Assembly: GCA_026120185.1 (NCBI GenBank)
Contig: JANUWF010001059.1
Location: forward strand, 169,001-233,000
Reading direction: 5' to 3'
DNA length: 64,000 nucleotides
From: Voacanga thouarsii
Lineage: Eukaryota > Streptophyta > Magnoliopsida > Gentianales > Apocynaceae
In this document: positions 44,925-57,806 of the stretch, in pieces
Layout: each line of letters opens with the position of its first letter
Position numbering within the stretch: position 1 is the stretch's first letter
Program-made: the position numbers and the translations under genes
Notes under the pieces: model-generated
The model's database searches: none
What the model was told of the DNA's origin: nothing
What the model saw: only the letters and a program-made list of their open reading frames with translations

Positions 44925-47280
44925 TGTAACACCCCGCTACCTAGGCCCGCCAGGGCCGGGGATGTCGCCTCGTCCAAAGGACAAGGGGTCTTTATAACTA
45001 GGTCATACAAATAAAATAGCAGAAATAAATGATACTTGAACTTAAATATTTATTACATCCCAAAATAAACATCTATCCAAAATAAATCCGAGAATACCAA
45101 AAACAATTCCATTATAAAAATTCATCCACTCTCATCTCTCCATAACTTTACACAAACATAAATCATCATAAATCTTCCAAAGCGGGCATAATCTAGCTAC
45201 TCGTCCCCATAGTAGGATCGACTTGAAAACATGGCAAAAAGGTGGTGAAACAGAAATCTCAGTAAGTCCGTGTGTGTTTATGTGTCAGGTGGAAATATTT
45301 CGTGAATGCAAAGTATAAAAATTCTTTATAAGAGATCACTGGCAAGCAATAAACATCCGTAAAAAACAACAGTGGTGTTTTGGCATTTCCAGCCATACAT
45401 AATTTATAAAATCAACCACTCAAAAGAAAGGATTACGAGTTACCACACGTTGGGCCCCATAACCGAATGGTCAGCAAGCCACACTTTGTGCATACCGCCG
45501 GTCACAATGCCACACTTTGGGCAGACTGACAAAAGTAGGTGATCGGCCTACTGGGCAAGATACTCCTCCTTCTCTATACCCAAACAACAACCGGGTGTCC
45601 ATTCCGGCATAACACAGTCACTTGACTGAAGAGAACACTGCTAGCTCGGATTGGCACGACCTACTAGACTGACGTCCTATCCGGGAAGGACTCACCCCTT
45701 AGAGGTGGCCACCTACTGAGAGACTTACCCTAACCCCTCAAAGACTAGTCCTAGTAGTCCACCCTTATTGAGTACTCAACGTAACGTATCCCACTTGGGA
45801 AAAATGAACAAACACAGTTCCACTTGAACATGGCAAATAAAGGGTTTCCAAAATCTTTGTCAAAAAACAGTTTCAGAAAGAGTTCTGAGCTTGAGTAAAT
45901 CTGCTTGATAAATTTCAAATAACTTGTTTGACGGAAATAAAACAGGAGACAACCCTCAATTATCTTTACAAAAATGAATGTCCATGCACTCTACATTTGG
46001 CTTGCCATAATTAAACATTTTTCAACAATCAGGTTTTATGCAGGAGCTTACCTGATTCTTGCTCACAACAACAAGGTCTCCAACAGCTGACCTAACCCCA
46101 CATGGGCAAATACAAATCACAATAAATTCTAAGCTACAATCCACTTCCTCAATTTTAAATCAACTCATCTTACTACTACCATGATCCTAGTGTCCCAAGC
46201 TTTATGGTCAAACAATACACAAATAGGTTTGTAGGTTGAGCCTAATTTGATATTTAAAATAATTAATGGTTTGGAAAATAATTTCTAATAAGTTGAAAGT
46301 TTAAATCTTGCTAGGGAAAATTTAGAGTTTATTTGCTCAAGAGTCCTAGGTAGTAATAAGTAAAATAATGATTTAATAATAGTTTAGTTGTTAGAAAATA
46401 ATTGGTTGCTAAAACTAGTTGAGATTAAATTTAATGTGTCTTGCTTGGAAAATAATAAGTAAACTTTTAAAAAGGGATTTGATTTAATAAATATTTTACT
46501 AATTATAATTATTTCCATAAAAGGCTTCAATTGATTTCTTTATTTTAAATAATATTTATTTATTTTATTTTCTAGCAAAATTATTATTTATTTGACCAAA
46601 ATATCATTTATGTATATAATAATCCAAATCTACCCTTGCTAGGGTTTTTTCGACATTTACTAGGAAAATTTTATATCATTAAATATTTTATTTATGAAAT
46701 AGAATTAGTTTAGGGACAACTAGATCATGGTCAAATTTCTATGGCTAACCACAATCAAGAACATATGCAATCCTTCCATTCATCAAATCATCCAAATCAT
46801 GCACATAAGCATAGATCTAAATTTATTAAGACATGATCTAACCTCTACTAGAATAAATATGATCATGGCTTCAATAATCTAACATGCATATAAATCCTAT
46901 TCACCAAAGGTGACATAATCTCTAGCATGCTTTATCTCAAATACTTCATGCATCAAACCTCAAATCATCACACAATCAACCAAGATAATCCTTCCATGCA
47001 TAAATCCCATCTCCTTCACAATTATACACATATTCATGCTTCAATCTCAATAATACATACTCAAATCCTATCACCATCCACCCACTATCAACATCATCCT
47101 AGAGACATGATTCTAGAGTTTAAAAAAAAGGATTGAAGGGACTTACTTGATCGATGAATGCTTTGAAGGAGTTTAGAATAGATCTCAACTCCTTGATGCC
47201 TAACTCTGTCCAAAGGAGATGGCGAAAACATGGACATGGGGAAAAGGAGCCATCCGGCCAAGAGAGGGAGGTTTCGGCCA

Positions 47281-47314
47281 TGAGAGAAAGAGAGAGAGAG
47301 AAAGAAAGAAAGAA
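47281..47314. repeat. GA-rich microsatellite in the A' LTR
   Basis: An imperfect GA run passing into GAAA units, at the same LTR offset (about 1.94-1.97 kb) as the GA runs in the A and B LTRs. Confidence 0.9.
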
Positions 47315-48266
47315 ACCATTAGCATGCTTATACACATAGGTTCTCATTAGAGATCAAGATTGGAGGAGATGGAGTTGTTAGAATAAATTTACCTTGAAGG
47401 TGTTCTTGTCCTTCACAGAAATTTCTGGTTTTTTTTATCCGAAGTAGCAAGATGATTTGTGGAGTTTGATGTTAAGAATGGGGTTGATGGACTCATGGCA
47501 GTGAGTAGGTCAAATCCAAAAGTTTTAGAGAGGATTTGAGATGGTTTGGAAGGGTATTAGGTGAAGCAAAGAGGTAGGTGTTCTTGGTGTAGTGTGTGTG
47601 TGTTCTTGGAGGTTGAAAGAATTCGAGAGATTGGATTTGTGTAGCTGCCGAAATTCTGTGAGAGCTAGGGCTAGCCGAATTTCTGTATGGTTTAGGAAGT
47701 TGTTTCTCTGATTTGGAAGGGAAAATGAAAGGTTAGTTGTTACAATCCTGGAAGAATACTTTTAGGAAGTGAATTTGGAAACTAAATATTCCAATAATAT
47801 CTTGATTGTTGGAGAGTTTTGGAAGTCTGCCATGGCTGACTGTTTGGGCAGAATTTCGGCGGGATTAATACTGGTTTATGGAAGCTTATGGTGGCCTAAA
47901 GTAGGGTGCTTAATGGTGAAGAAGAAGTCTGGTTATTTGGGGAATGCATTATAGAAAGTTGCTAAACAAAGGTGGCTGAAATTTTGGAAATCAATCATGC
48001 ATAATTGCAGGGATTTGTTGGAGAGATTTTCGGACAGCCATTTCTATATTTCGTGTAGAAGCTTAAGGGAAACAATGGAGCTCTGTTATTGGATGTTTAA
48101 GGAAGGTTTATACAAAACAAAGGTGGCGGCTGGAAGAAGATTAGGAAACAAAGCTGGAAAATTTTCCTGCATAGAATTTCGCTGGGCAGAAATTTTCTGG
48201 ACAGATTTTCGGCTGCCATTTCCAGCCAACTTGTAGAGAGTTTGAAGTGGAATTTCAGGGGTATTC

Positions 48267-48285
48267 AAGGCTGGTTTCCAGCCTT
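48267..48285 (-). other. Conserved LTR hairpin, A' copy
   Basis: AAGGCTGGTTTCCAGCCTT with perfect arms. Confidence 0.65.
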
Positions 48286-49254
48286 CTTCATGGAGGAAAA
48301 ATATGGCTAAGTTGCTGCACAAAATCTGGAAGAAAACAGCTTGGTTTTGGACTCTCAAAGTGGCAATTTGTACAGGAATTTTTCCTGTTGTTGCTCTAGC
48401 TTTGAGCAGTCCGAAAATGGCCAAGAAATTTAGATTGCAAACTGATCCTAAAGACCATTTTTCTGGCAGCATTTGGGAGGGAATGTTAGCTAAGAACCTC
48501 GACACTTTCAATGCACAATAAGCTAGAAAATTTCAGCTCATTCCAAGAAGGAAGATGAACTAGCTAGAGTGAATTTTCAGCAAGCTCACTAGAGGGATTT
48601 TTTTCCTCTTGGAATTTCCCACAACTCTTCCACATTTTTCAGACTATTAGAAGTCTTTTACTAAGACATTTTGAGCCTACAAGACCACAGCACTTTACTG
48701 AAATTTTTTGGAAAGAAAATGGCTAGAACAACTTGATCAAACTAATGAGTTGAGAAATAAGGAAAATCAATGATCAAGGGAAAATGAATTCCCTTTAGGA
48801 AATTCGAGTAGGGTAAGGGTGTAGAATGAAGTTACTCCTAAAATGTCTCTCTTAGGACATCATCCCTACCTTACTCCAAGCTCATAAGGCCGAAATTATT
48901 CTTCACCAAGCAAAAATAAAATTTAATCAAGCTAAAGTTTCTATAATGGAATTTGAACCCAAGACCTCAAGAATTGATTCCAAAGCTCTAACCACTAAAC
49001 CACAACAACTCTTGTTGTTATTTCCACTAGAAAATTAATTCCTATTTAATCCTCAAGCTATCTTCCTATTTTCACCTCATGCAAAAATTACCATTTTGCC
49101 CTTCTCACTCAATACTCACCAACAAGGCTTCAAGACAATAAAACTTAATCCAAAGCACATAAAAATCATATAAAAATATATTAAATCATGAAATAAGGTA
49201 TGATATGCATCCCAACCCCCTTACTCTAAGGTTGGTCTTGACTGGGGTTTCACA

Positions 49255-49268
49255 TCCTCCCTTCCTTA
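49255..49268 (-). other. Polypurine tract of A'
   Basis: On minus, TAAGGAAGGGAGGA directly before the 3' LTR; equivalent to 22809-22821 in element A. Confidence 0.7.
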
Positions 49269-49300
49269 GAAGAATTTCGTCCCGAAATTCAAGCATACCT

Positions 49301-50679
49301 CTATTTCAGCTCGGGATACTTCCGCTTAACCCATTCTTCTGACTGCCATGTGGCATCCTACGTGCCATGGTGCTCCCACTGAATCTTAACCATTGGTATC
49401 TGTTTATTCCGGAGAGTTTTGACACTGCGGTCTAATATCCGCACAGGCTTCAACATGTAGCTCAGGTCTGGCTGCAACACCAATGGTTCATCATTCAACA
49501 CATGACCAGGATCCGCATTATACTTCTTTAATTGTGACACATAAAACACATCATGGATACCTGTCAACCCATCCGGTAGGTCCAATCGGTAAGCTACCGG
49601 TCCAATTCTTTCCTTAATCAGAAACGGCCCCAAATATCTCGGATTCAGTTTTCCATCCTTCGGATGCTTCAAAATTCCCCTATTCGGTGTTAGCTTCAGG
49701 AATACGCAGTCCCCGACTTGAAACTCTAATTCTCTTCTCCGGTTGTCCGCATAGCTCTTCTGTCGACTCTGAGCCGCCTTTAACCTTTCCCGAATCAGTT
49801 TCACTTTATCCAACATTTCTTGGACACAGACCTCTCCGGTTTTGCTCACGCGATCATCATCCATCTTGCTCCAATACAACGGTACTTGACACTTGCGACC
49901 ATACAAAGCCTTCTATGGTGCCATCCCAATTGAGGCTTGGTAGCTATTTTTATAAGATAGCTCGGCATACGGCACACACTCGATCCACTTATCCCCGAAA
50001 TCTTAGACATAGGCCCTCAACATATCTTCCAATATTTGAATTACCCTCTCTGACTGCCCATCGGTCTGTGGATGCGCCGTTGTACTGAATTTCAAATTCG
50101 ACCCCATTGCCTCCTGGAACTTTTCCCAAAAACGAGATGCAAACCTCGGGTCTCGGTCCGACACTATGTCAAAGGTACTCCATGAAGTCGGACTACTTCT
50201 CGAACATAAGTCTGGGCCAGCTTCTCCATGGAGTCCCTCACATTTATCGGTACGAAATGGGCCGACTTGGTCAGCCGATCCACCACTACCCATATGGCGT
50301 CCTTCTGGGTCTTTGACATGGGGAGTCTGGTGACAAAGTCCATAGTCACCTCCTCCCACTTCCATTCCGGTATTGGCAGTGGCTGCAATAGTCCTACTGA
50401 CTTCTTGTGCTCCGCTTTAACTTTCTGGCAAGTAAGACAGGTCGATACATATTTGGCCACATCCCGCTTCAGTCCGGGCTACTAATATGCTCTCTTCAAA
50501 TCCTGATACATCTTGACTTCCCCCAGATGAATGACGTACTTGTTCTTGTGCGCCTCCTCCAAAATTCTGTCCTTCAATTGCTACTCTCCGAGTACACACA
50601 ATCGATCTCTGAAACGAAAAACTCCCGCTTCATCCTGACGAAATTCACCGCCTGGCCATTTAAGCTCCTTATCCTTCTT
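49301..50679 (-). pseudogene. pol: A' integrase with chromodomain-like tail, truncated
   Basis: Homologous to the A integrase. Recognised blocks: CLTCQKVKAEHKKSVGLLQPLP (50440-50380), VTMDFVTRLPMSKTQKDAIWV (50350-50290), SDRDPRFASRFWEKF (about 50165-50120), ERVIQILEDMLRAYV, and from 49906 YGRKCQVPLYW to KIQWEHHGT. A CAG-to-TAG stop follows at about 49355-49357; the chromodomain end (DATWQSEEWVKRKYPELK) continues to 49301. Frameshifts lie near 50170 and between 49906 and 50003. At 50679 the homology stops and LTR sequence of another element begins, so RNase H, RT, protease and gag are missing. Confidence 0.83.
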
Positions 50680-52153
50680 GAATGTTTCTTGTCCTTCAAT
50701 GGTGAATGGCTGAACTGGCTATTATTTTATCATGGAATAAAGAATTGTTCAACTTTGTAGCTGGGCAAAAATGGCTGTGAAATAGCAAAGAAATTTCTGG
50801 TTTAATCCTTTAGCTAGATGAGTGTTTAATGGAAGAAAAATCTGGAATTTAATTTTCAATTTTGAAAAATTTTGAATGGAGTAAAGATATGAGTGTTTTG
50901 AGGTGTGTTAATGGAGTCCTAATGACTAAGGTAGATGAAGAGACCAAGGTAGATAAAGAAGCCAATGTGTTCTATCCATGGTTGTAGCATGGCCGAAAAT
51001 ATGAAGGAGTTTGATGAAGAAATTAGTTCTTGTCTTTCATAGGCAAAGCTGGAAAAAAAATTCTAGAATTTAAGCTAAAGAACTCTTAGGATTTAAAATG
51101 ATTTTGAGCAGAATTTTTAGACTTCTTCGAAACAGATTTGCAGCTGGGATTTAGGGGTGTTTGAAGATCCATTAATGGTGGTTTTCCAGCCACCATCTTG
51201 GAGAAGAAAGAGGAAAGTTTCAGGTGTTCTTGAGCACAAATGAATGGCTCAATGTTCATGTTCAAAGCTTGATTGTTTGTTGGAAAAATTTCTGTTTTGG
51301 TGTAGCTTGTACAGGCTGCGAAATTCCAAGGTGTTTTCAACTTGCATCTTACACAAGATGGTTGGTTCTTTGCAAGAATTAGGTAGGGAAAGGTTGCTGC
51401 AAATTTTGAAAATTGGCCATGAAGAATTTCTGAAAAAAATTCCAGATTTTAGCCAAAATAAGAACAAGAAGATAATAAAGTTCTTGGAAGAATAGCTATG
51501 GTGATTTAATTGAAAATCTCTTGCTATTTTTCGTCCACAATTTCGCTCATCCTCCTATCCCCTAAGAGCTGGAATTTTTGAAACTTCAAGTAAGGAATTA
51601 TCCAAGACTTTTTATAGATATTGAAATGAATTAAAAAAATAAGAGTAGTTTAAATTTTGAGTAGGTTAGGACAAGGCTTGCAAGAATAATTGAGACAAAA
51701 ATTCTTCTAGAATTCTTTTTAGGATAAGATCACATGGTTAGGACATTACCATTATGCCTTTCCTAAGATAACATTCCTAGCTTTAAGGAATGTAAGAAAA
51801 AGGAAAATTCAAACATTGGTTAAGATAATTATGAATAAAACTTAGGTGATGGTATTTGAACTCAAGACATTAGAGATTAAATCACAAAGTTCTAACCACT
51901 TAACCACACTGACTCTTGTTCTTATTTTCCCAACCAAATTCTCTTCTTATCTAAGCCTCAAGCCATCTTCCTATTTCAACCTCAATCAAAATCACCTTTT
52001 TACCCTTACTACTCAACAAGCATAGATGAACCATATAACCCATATACTACAATTCTAAGGCACAAAATCATTTAAGAAATATATTTTATGCAAGATGATA
52101 TGATATGCACCCCATCCCTCTTACTCTTGGGTAGGTTTAGGTGGGGTTTTACA
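50680..52153 (-). repeat. Tail of a B-like gypsy LTR
   Basis: Joined abruptly to the A' integrase. It ends CCCTCTTACTCTTGGGTAGG..GGGGTTTTACA at 52153, the B-type LTR end. It carries a hairpin variant, ATGGTGG...CCACCAT (51175-51196). The short open frames (for example 51086-51495) have no domain. The adjacent sequence is the copia-3 LTR, so this LTR had inserted into a copia LTR, as in copia-1. Confidence 0.75.
51175..51196 (-). other. Divergent version of the LTR hairpin
   Basis: ATGGTGG pairs with CCACCAT around TTTTCCAG. The bases differ from the AAGGCTGG arms, yet pairing is retained. Confidence 0.45.
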
Positions 52154-52553
52154 CTAGGTTTCTTCCATATAGTACTTTTAGAAACCACTACTACAGGTCC
52201 AATTCTACGATTTTTAAATACGCTTGTATTATGAAGTGAGAAGACTACTCACTGGCTAAAGGTAAGGCATTCCCCATTTAGAATTTGTAACATAATAACC
52301 TTACCATGATGAGTTCCCATTCTTATCATCCAGATAAGAACAATAGTTTATGTATTAAGTAACCTATAGTTCATACCTTACTGTAAAAGACCTCTATTCA
52401 CATGAACCATTGCTTAAAATAATGGGTCTTTTCTAGTGAAATTGCACACAAAAGAAATGAAAAATTCACAAATAATTTTTTAGAATAAAACTTTTATTAA
52501 TATAAACCAAAATTACATTAGAAACCTAGTCTAAGAGAGAATACATTCCAATA
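52154..52553 (-). repeat. Copia-3 3' LTR fragment
   Basis: The reverse complement matches the first about 400 bp of the copia-1 LTR (TATTGGAATGTATTC... against TGTTAGGATGTATG...). The LTR starts at 52553 on minus and is cut at 52154 by the B-like LTR. Confidence 0.83.
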
Positions 52554-53523
52554 ATATGAGTTTGTGTATCCCATAGGAACCAAGTCATTAGCCCTATAAA
52601 CTAGCATATAATCTCTCGTTCTCTTGAGGTACTTGAGAATGTGCTTTACTTACGAATGCACCTCCCCAGGGTTTTACTGATATCTGCTAACTAAGCCTAC
52701 GGCAAAGCAGATATCTGGCCTAGGGCACAGCTTGGACTTCCCACAACTGAAACATAAGGAATCCTACTCATTTTATCTTTTTCTTCTTGAGACTTTAGAC
52801 ACTCCTTTGAAGAGAATGATAAACCATGTCTGCAAGGGATTAACGCTCCCTTGCATGAGTCCATGCTGAATTTGGCCAGCATCTTGTCAATGTATGTAAC
52901 TTGGGATAATCCTAACATTCTCTTCTTCCTATTTCTAAAAAGCTTAATTCTGAGAACATAACTGGCCTCTCCCAAGTCTTTCATACTGAAATGACTAGAC
53001 AGTCAAAGCTTAGTAGATGACAATATCCCTAAATTATTCTCAATAAGTAGAATGTCATCTACATACATTACAAGAAAAGCCATGTTTATGCCTTTCCGGT
53101 ACACACATTGTTCATCCTCGTTTTGAATGAAACCGTAGGACTTTGCAATCTCATCAAAATAAATGTTCCATGCTCTTGATGCTTGCTTAAGTTCATAAAT
53201 GGATTTCTTAAGCTTACAAACCATATGTGCCTAGCCCTCAGCAATAAAGCCATCCGGTTGGGATATATAGATGTTTTTACTAAGATGGCCAGTGAGAAAT
53301 GCCGTCTTAACATCCATTTATCATATCTCGTAGTCATAATGACATGCGATGGCAAAGAAGATACACATGGACTTAACATGGCTACTGGGGAAAAGGTTTC
53401 CTCATAGTCGATACCCTCTTTCTAAGTATACCATTTCGCCACAAGCCTAGCTTTGAAGGTTTTCACCTTCCTATTCACTCCCCTCTTCCTCTTGTATATC
53501 CACTTACACTCAATGTGTTTTAT
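52554..53523 (-). pseudogene. pol: Copia-3 reverse transcriptase, RNase H deleted
   Basis: A minus-strand copia RT fragment. From 53523 it shows a PLGCK-type segment (decayed), MKMAFLTGHL-like remains, YMVCKLKKSIYELKQASRAW (53230-53165), and the catalytic YVDD with DDILLIENN near 53060. KDLGEASYVLRIKLFRNRKK follows from 52981. After a decayed YLKRTRDYML stretch, the sequence jumps from GYTNS straight into the LTR start at 52553. Copia-1 has about 490 bp more at this point, so most of RNase H is deleted. Upstream it is cut by the C-plus LTR at 53524. Confidence 0.83.
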
Positions 53524-56500
53524 TGTAATACCCCGTATTAAGCCACATTTATTATATGGGGAAAATCATGCATGTCATAGCATTTTTATATTGCATTTGG
53601 TAAATTAAATTATTTTCATGAAAATATGAGTTTCATGAATTAATTTGTTCTAATGTGGTTGTGTTATTTGAGTTAGTTGAGCTCTTGTTTTATTGAGGAG
53701 AATTTATTAGAAAGAAGATGATGCAAGTAAATAGAAGTTAAGGGAATTTGTTAGGGAAATATTTACACAAATGTTGTTGTGGTTTAGTGGGTAATGCTTA
53801 GTGTTTAATTCTTGGTGGGCTTGAATTCGAATCCTAGCTATTGCAAATCCTTTTCTTCCTTTTATTTTCTTTTCCCTAATTTTTCTAAGCCTTAGTTGAC
53901 ATCCTTCTAAAGTAGCCGCCACCTTGGAGTGCAATTCCTAAAATTTAGGAGTGTGATTTATCTTGGGAATTATTTTGTAAAGCATTTGAAAATAAATTAA
54001 ATCTGTATTTCTAATATCTTATCATAATCTTTTAGAAAATTTTAAATATTACTAATCTGGATTTTTGAAAGCTATATCCTAGTAAATTATTAGAAGATAA
54101 AGAATATAAATAGATAGCTTATTTTCTTCAAAGTAACCGCCATTTCTTAAGGAGCTAAGTCTCCATATTTTGATTTTCTTCAAATAATTTTTAAAAGGAA
54201 AATAAAAGGATAAGAGCTGGATTTTAAATGAAGAATTTATCCTTTAGAAGAGGTGTTTTCAAAATTTAGGGGAGGGGGAAAAGGAATTTCGGTTCTAGCT
54301 TCAAGAAAAAGAAAACCAAAATTTTATTTTGTAAAATAATTATCTAATAGCTATTTAAATTTACACAAATTAGTATAGGTAATTAATTAAATTATTTCTT
54401 CAACAAATAACTTAAATCCATTAGGTATTTTATGGAAAATACCTCCAAAGCTGCTGCCACCTTAAGAGCTACTGGAGCTCAACTTAAACTTTTCAAACCC
54501 TAGGTAAAGTTATCCAAGATAACCTTTAGGACTTTGTTTTAGCCAAAAAAAACACCAGAATTTCCCTTCCTTTCCTTCAGAATTTCGGCCACAATCGGCA
54601 TCCATTCTGTAAAAAAAATTCCAGCCAAAACCTACACAAACTCTCTCTAGTCATTGAGCAAAAACGTAGCTTCACAAAGACTCATTTTTCTTCTCCCATT
54701 CTCGCCACCATAGAGACCAAAACCATCCTGTTTTTCTTCCCACTTTCTACCCAAATTTTCAGTCATCCTAAGCATAAAAAGCACAGTAGCAATAGTTCCA
54801 AACTCCTGCCCAGTTTTGGTAATCACAAAAAGGTCCAAAGTTATCCAACTTGTTCTTGTGAGCAAGAATCCATAACAAGGTAAGATTTCTCCAACCACCC
54901 AAACACCAAAACCTAATCTTTCTACTCAGCAAACCACAAAAATTTCCACCCTCTAAACCTCTAAAACACACGAACAAGACAGCCTCTCACCCTCTCCAAG
55001 AATTCGGCCAGCACACACCTAAACTCCACCAAAACTAAAACAACATCCAGGGTAAGCCATCTCCAATCCTTCTATCCATCTCTTTCTCCATTCTTTCTCT
55101 CTTTTCTCTCTTAAATCACATCCATAGGGGACTGATTTTCTTGCTTTCTTAGTGAACCTCGATCAAGAACACCGAGGCGGACCAACCTCTTCAACTATCC
55201 ATTGAACTCATGCTAGTCATCAATGAGTTGTCGTGTTCTTAAGTCTATTTCTCTAAGAGGTAATCAAGATCCTATCTTTTCTGATTTAATGACTTTAATC
55301 TTTAAATTATTGACTTATGAACGCTTACGGAGTCTAGTATGAAAGCATGAATGAACTAGAATGATAAATATGTTGATGCGGGACGTAGACAAAGCATATA
55401 TGAAAGAGGACATCAATGTATCTTGTCATGATGAATCAAGTTCTATGCTATGATGGCTAAGATGAGATCTTTTATTGTTAATGGGGCTAATTGTGATGAT
55501 TTTATGTTAATTGAATATAGGGGTTGTCATATTGTAGTTTGATTTGGATGAATGCACGATGATAATCAATAGCATGGCAAAGGAAAGTTGTATATATGAC
55601 CTAATGAATTAAATTATTTAGATACCATGGATGAATTAGGTGATTAGTGAGATCATGAGAGTTCATGTTGCATGAAATAGTGGATGTAATATTTGGATTC
55701 TAATTCTAGAATCATTTATTCTAGATAAGGAATGAGTGGAAGTAAGGGCAATCAATTGAGTTAGGTCTAGCTGTTAATTTATCCAAGTAAGTCCCTGCAT
55801 AACCGTTTTGATAAATATTACATGTTTGCAAGCATTTTTCACGATGTTATTTGGAATTGATGCTAATACGATGTTTTGACAAGAGGATTGAAACATTAGT
55901 TAAACATGATGAGTTATAATGTGCAGTTTTGATACTTGGATTGGAAATGTGGATGTCTTACTTTCTAAATGAGTTGTCAAGCTTCAACTGCTCAAATTGA
56001 AAAACGATTTCTTACTATATCACTAAACGTTTGAGTTGGAAATACTATTTTGAAAAACCACGTTTTGTAGTCAAGCTAATCAAATAATTTCAAAAAAGGA
56101 AAAATGATTCTGCCCCTAAATAGGGAGAGTTGAGTGCTCAGCGGCGGTAGGCTAGTGGTACTAGTCTTGAAGAGCAAGAGTGAGTCTTTTGGCAAGAAGC
56201 CACCTCCAGAAGATGAACTCAACTTGGATAGGCGACAGTACTACTTAGTCAGGCCATCTGAACTAGCATATTGGTCCATGTGGATATTGTTTATCCGGGT
56301 TGGATAACTGGAGTGTTGGGTGTAGAGATGGAGGAGTATCTTACCCTAGTGGGAGGATCCCCCACTGCCCATTGTTGAACGAATATATTGGGACGCTATC
56401 ATGGTGGTAACCATAATATGGATTATGATACTATTATTTAAATTATTGCTAATCCTTACTTAATGAATTATGAATATGATGAAACAATGATTTATTGTGA

Positions 56501-56949
56501 ACTATTTTGGATTCATTGAGTAAGGCTCGTTTGTATAACTGTTATTGATAAAATTAACTTGCAAACACGATTTTGTGATGTTAATAAACCTGCATGCACG
56601 AAATGGTTTTATTTGACCCTTGCACACATGGGTCTTACTGAGATGCCAATCTTATACCTTTTATATCATGATTTCAGGGGGGTACTTATATTAAGCAGGT
56701 AGAAGAAATAAGCGACGATCGTCCATTTGTTTATTTTATTTTGATTTACATTTCTTTTAAGAGATGTTTGTTAGTTTTGAACTCTCAGACTTGTATAAGC
56801 ATATTCCTCATATGTAATAAGAGTATTTTATTATTTTATTTAGTTGGTTTTTTTTATTTATTATTTTGTACCACGTTATAAAGACCCCTGGTCCTCTGGA
56901 TGGGGCGATATCCTGCCCTATCTAGGTATATAGGTAGTGGGGTGTTACA
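53524..56949 (+). repeat. 5' LTR of gypsy element C-plus (3426 bp)
   Basis: Starts TGTAATACCCC after TTTAT (53519-53523, likely half of a target duplication) and ends GGGGTGTTACA at 56949, next to the PBS. It contains TTGAGTGCTCAG (56130-56141, a decayed copy of the shared palindrome) and GTGTAGAGATGGAGGAGTAT (about 56320-56339). Open frames inside, such as those at 54647-54977, have no domain. It is the C-family counterpart of 36410-39747. Confidence 0.87.
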
Positions 56950-56951
56950 AG

Positions 56952-56963
56952 TAGTATCAGAGC
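56952..56963 (+). other. Primer-binding site of C-plus
   Basis: TAGTATCAGAGC, one mismatch from TGGTATCAGAGC, two bases after the LTR. Confidence 0.9.
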
Positions 56964-56967
56964 CTAG

Positions 56968-57085
56968 GTTTAGGCAAATGACATTATTGAGTAGTATCTA
57001 AACCCTATGAATTAAGATTCATTAAATAGTGTCTGAACTCTAGGGATTGAGACAGAGTTCTAATTTATTTATGTTTCTTTTATAG
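56968..57085 (+). other. Possible leader intron of C-plus (speculative)
   Basis: Donor-like AG|GTTTAG at 56966-56973 and acceptor-like TTTCTTTTATAG ending 57085, directly before GATG. The arrangement equals that in G1 (1415-1495). Confidence 0.3.
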
Positions 57086-57086
57086 G

Positions 57087-57806
57087 ATGACTAGAAGATC
57101 TGCAGCTGTGACTCGAGACTGGCCATTTATGTGCGGTCCCATGAGTGGTAGAGCATTTAGCCCTATACCTATACCGGATTCCTTATCATCTGAGTCAGAG
57201 ACGGAACCTGAGGGTGGATGGATTCCCAGTGAGAATGAGGTCAACCATGAGCCACCCATGATGGAAGACTAAGGGATAGAGGAAGAACCCGAAGATTCAA
57301 TGCCTGAGATACTTGCACTTGAGTAGAATGAGGGTTTGGCAGAGTATAAGGGTGATAATGAGGGGGAGATCGGAGGTGGAGGACCACTTGATGATGAGAG
57401 TGAGGATGAGTTGGGAGGACTTGGGGTTGAGGAAGAAATAGAAAAACTCGAGGCAGAGGTGATTAAGGAGGAGGATAGAGTGGATATACTCACGACCCCA
57501 TCTACAGAAGAAGGAACCCTGACATTGCTAGGAAGTGAGTCTTATGAGTCGGTGTCTGGGAGGCCTAAGAGTGTACTAATGCTGGCTACGGAGAAACTGA
57601 GGGAAGTAGAGTTGAGAGCCAAGCTGAGGGGTAGAGATACTGGAGAGTTCATGCTGGGGCGGCCTAGGAAGAAGATTAGAACCTTTGGTTTTGTAAGAGA
57701 TTGTGATGTAGATTGTGGCATAGATCACGCCAACAGTAGTGAGAGATGGCTAGTGGAAACCCCTTCAGAGACTTCTGAGGATTCCAGCGACTCTAGTGAT
57801 GCTTAG
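57087..57806 (+). pseudogene. Acidic leader ORF of C-plus, two stops
   Basis: The ATG at 57087 begins MTRRSAAVTRDWPFMCGP. One frame runs to the stop at 57804-57806 (240 codons) with two internal stops, at 57270-57272 and near 57324. Layout: basic start, SESETEPEGG, ENEVNHEPPMMED, a long Asp/Glu/Gly region, MLATEKLREVELRAKLRGRD, RPRKKIRTFGFVRD, then RWLVETPSETSEDSSDSSDA. It is clearly homologous to the C-minus ORF and shares both ends with G1. No enzyme signature or transmembrane segment is visible; the acidic middle and basic patches could suit binding to a basic partner, which is speculation. Confidence 0.8.

Larger units (their letters stand above)
44925..49254 (-). repeat. LTR of gypsy element A' (4330 bp)
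   Basis: Starts TGTAACACCCC right after GATAC and ends GGGGTTTCACA at 49254, directly followed by a polypurine tract; it is thus the 3' LTR of a minus-strand element. It carries TTGAGTACTCAA (45768-45779), a GA/AAAG-rich run (47281-47314) and the hairpin (48267-48285). It is related to, but clearly diverged from, the A LTR. It is an undeleted long LTR, confirming about 4.3 kb as the normal size. Confidence 0.88.

Noticed and set aside
54647..54977. Overlapping minus frames in the C-plus LTR
   Set aside because: No motif, not conserved in the C-minus LTR, and inside LTR sequence.
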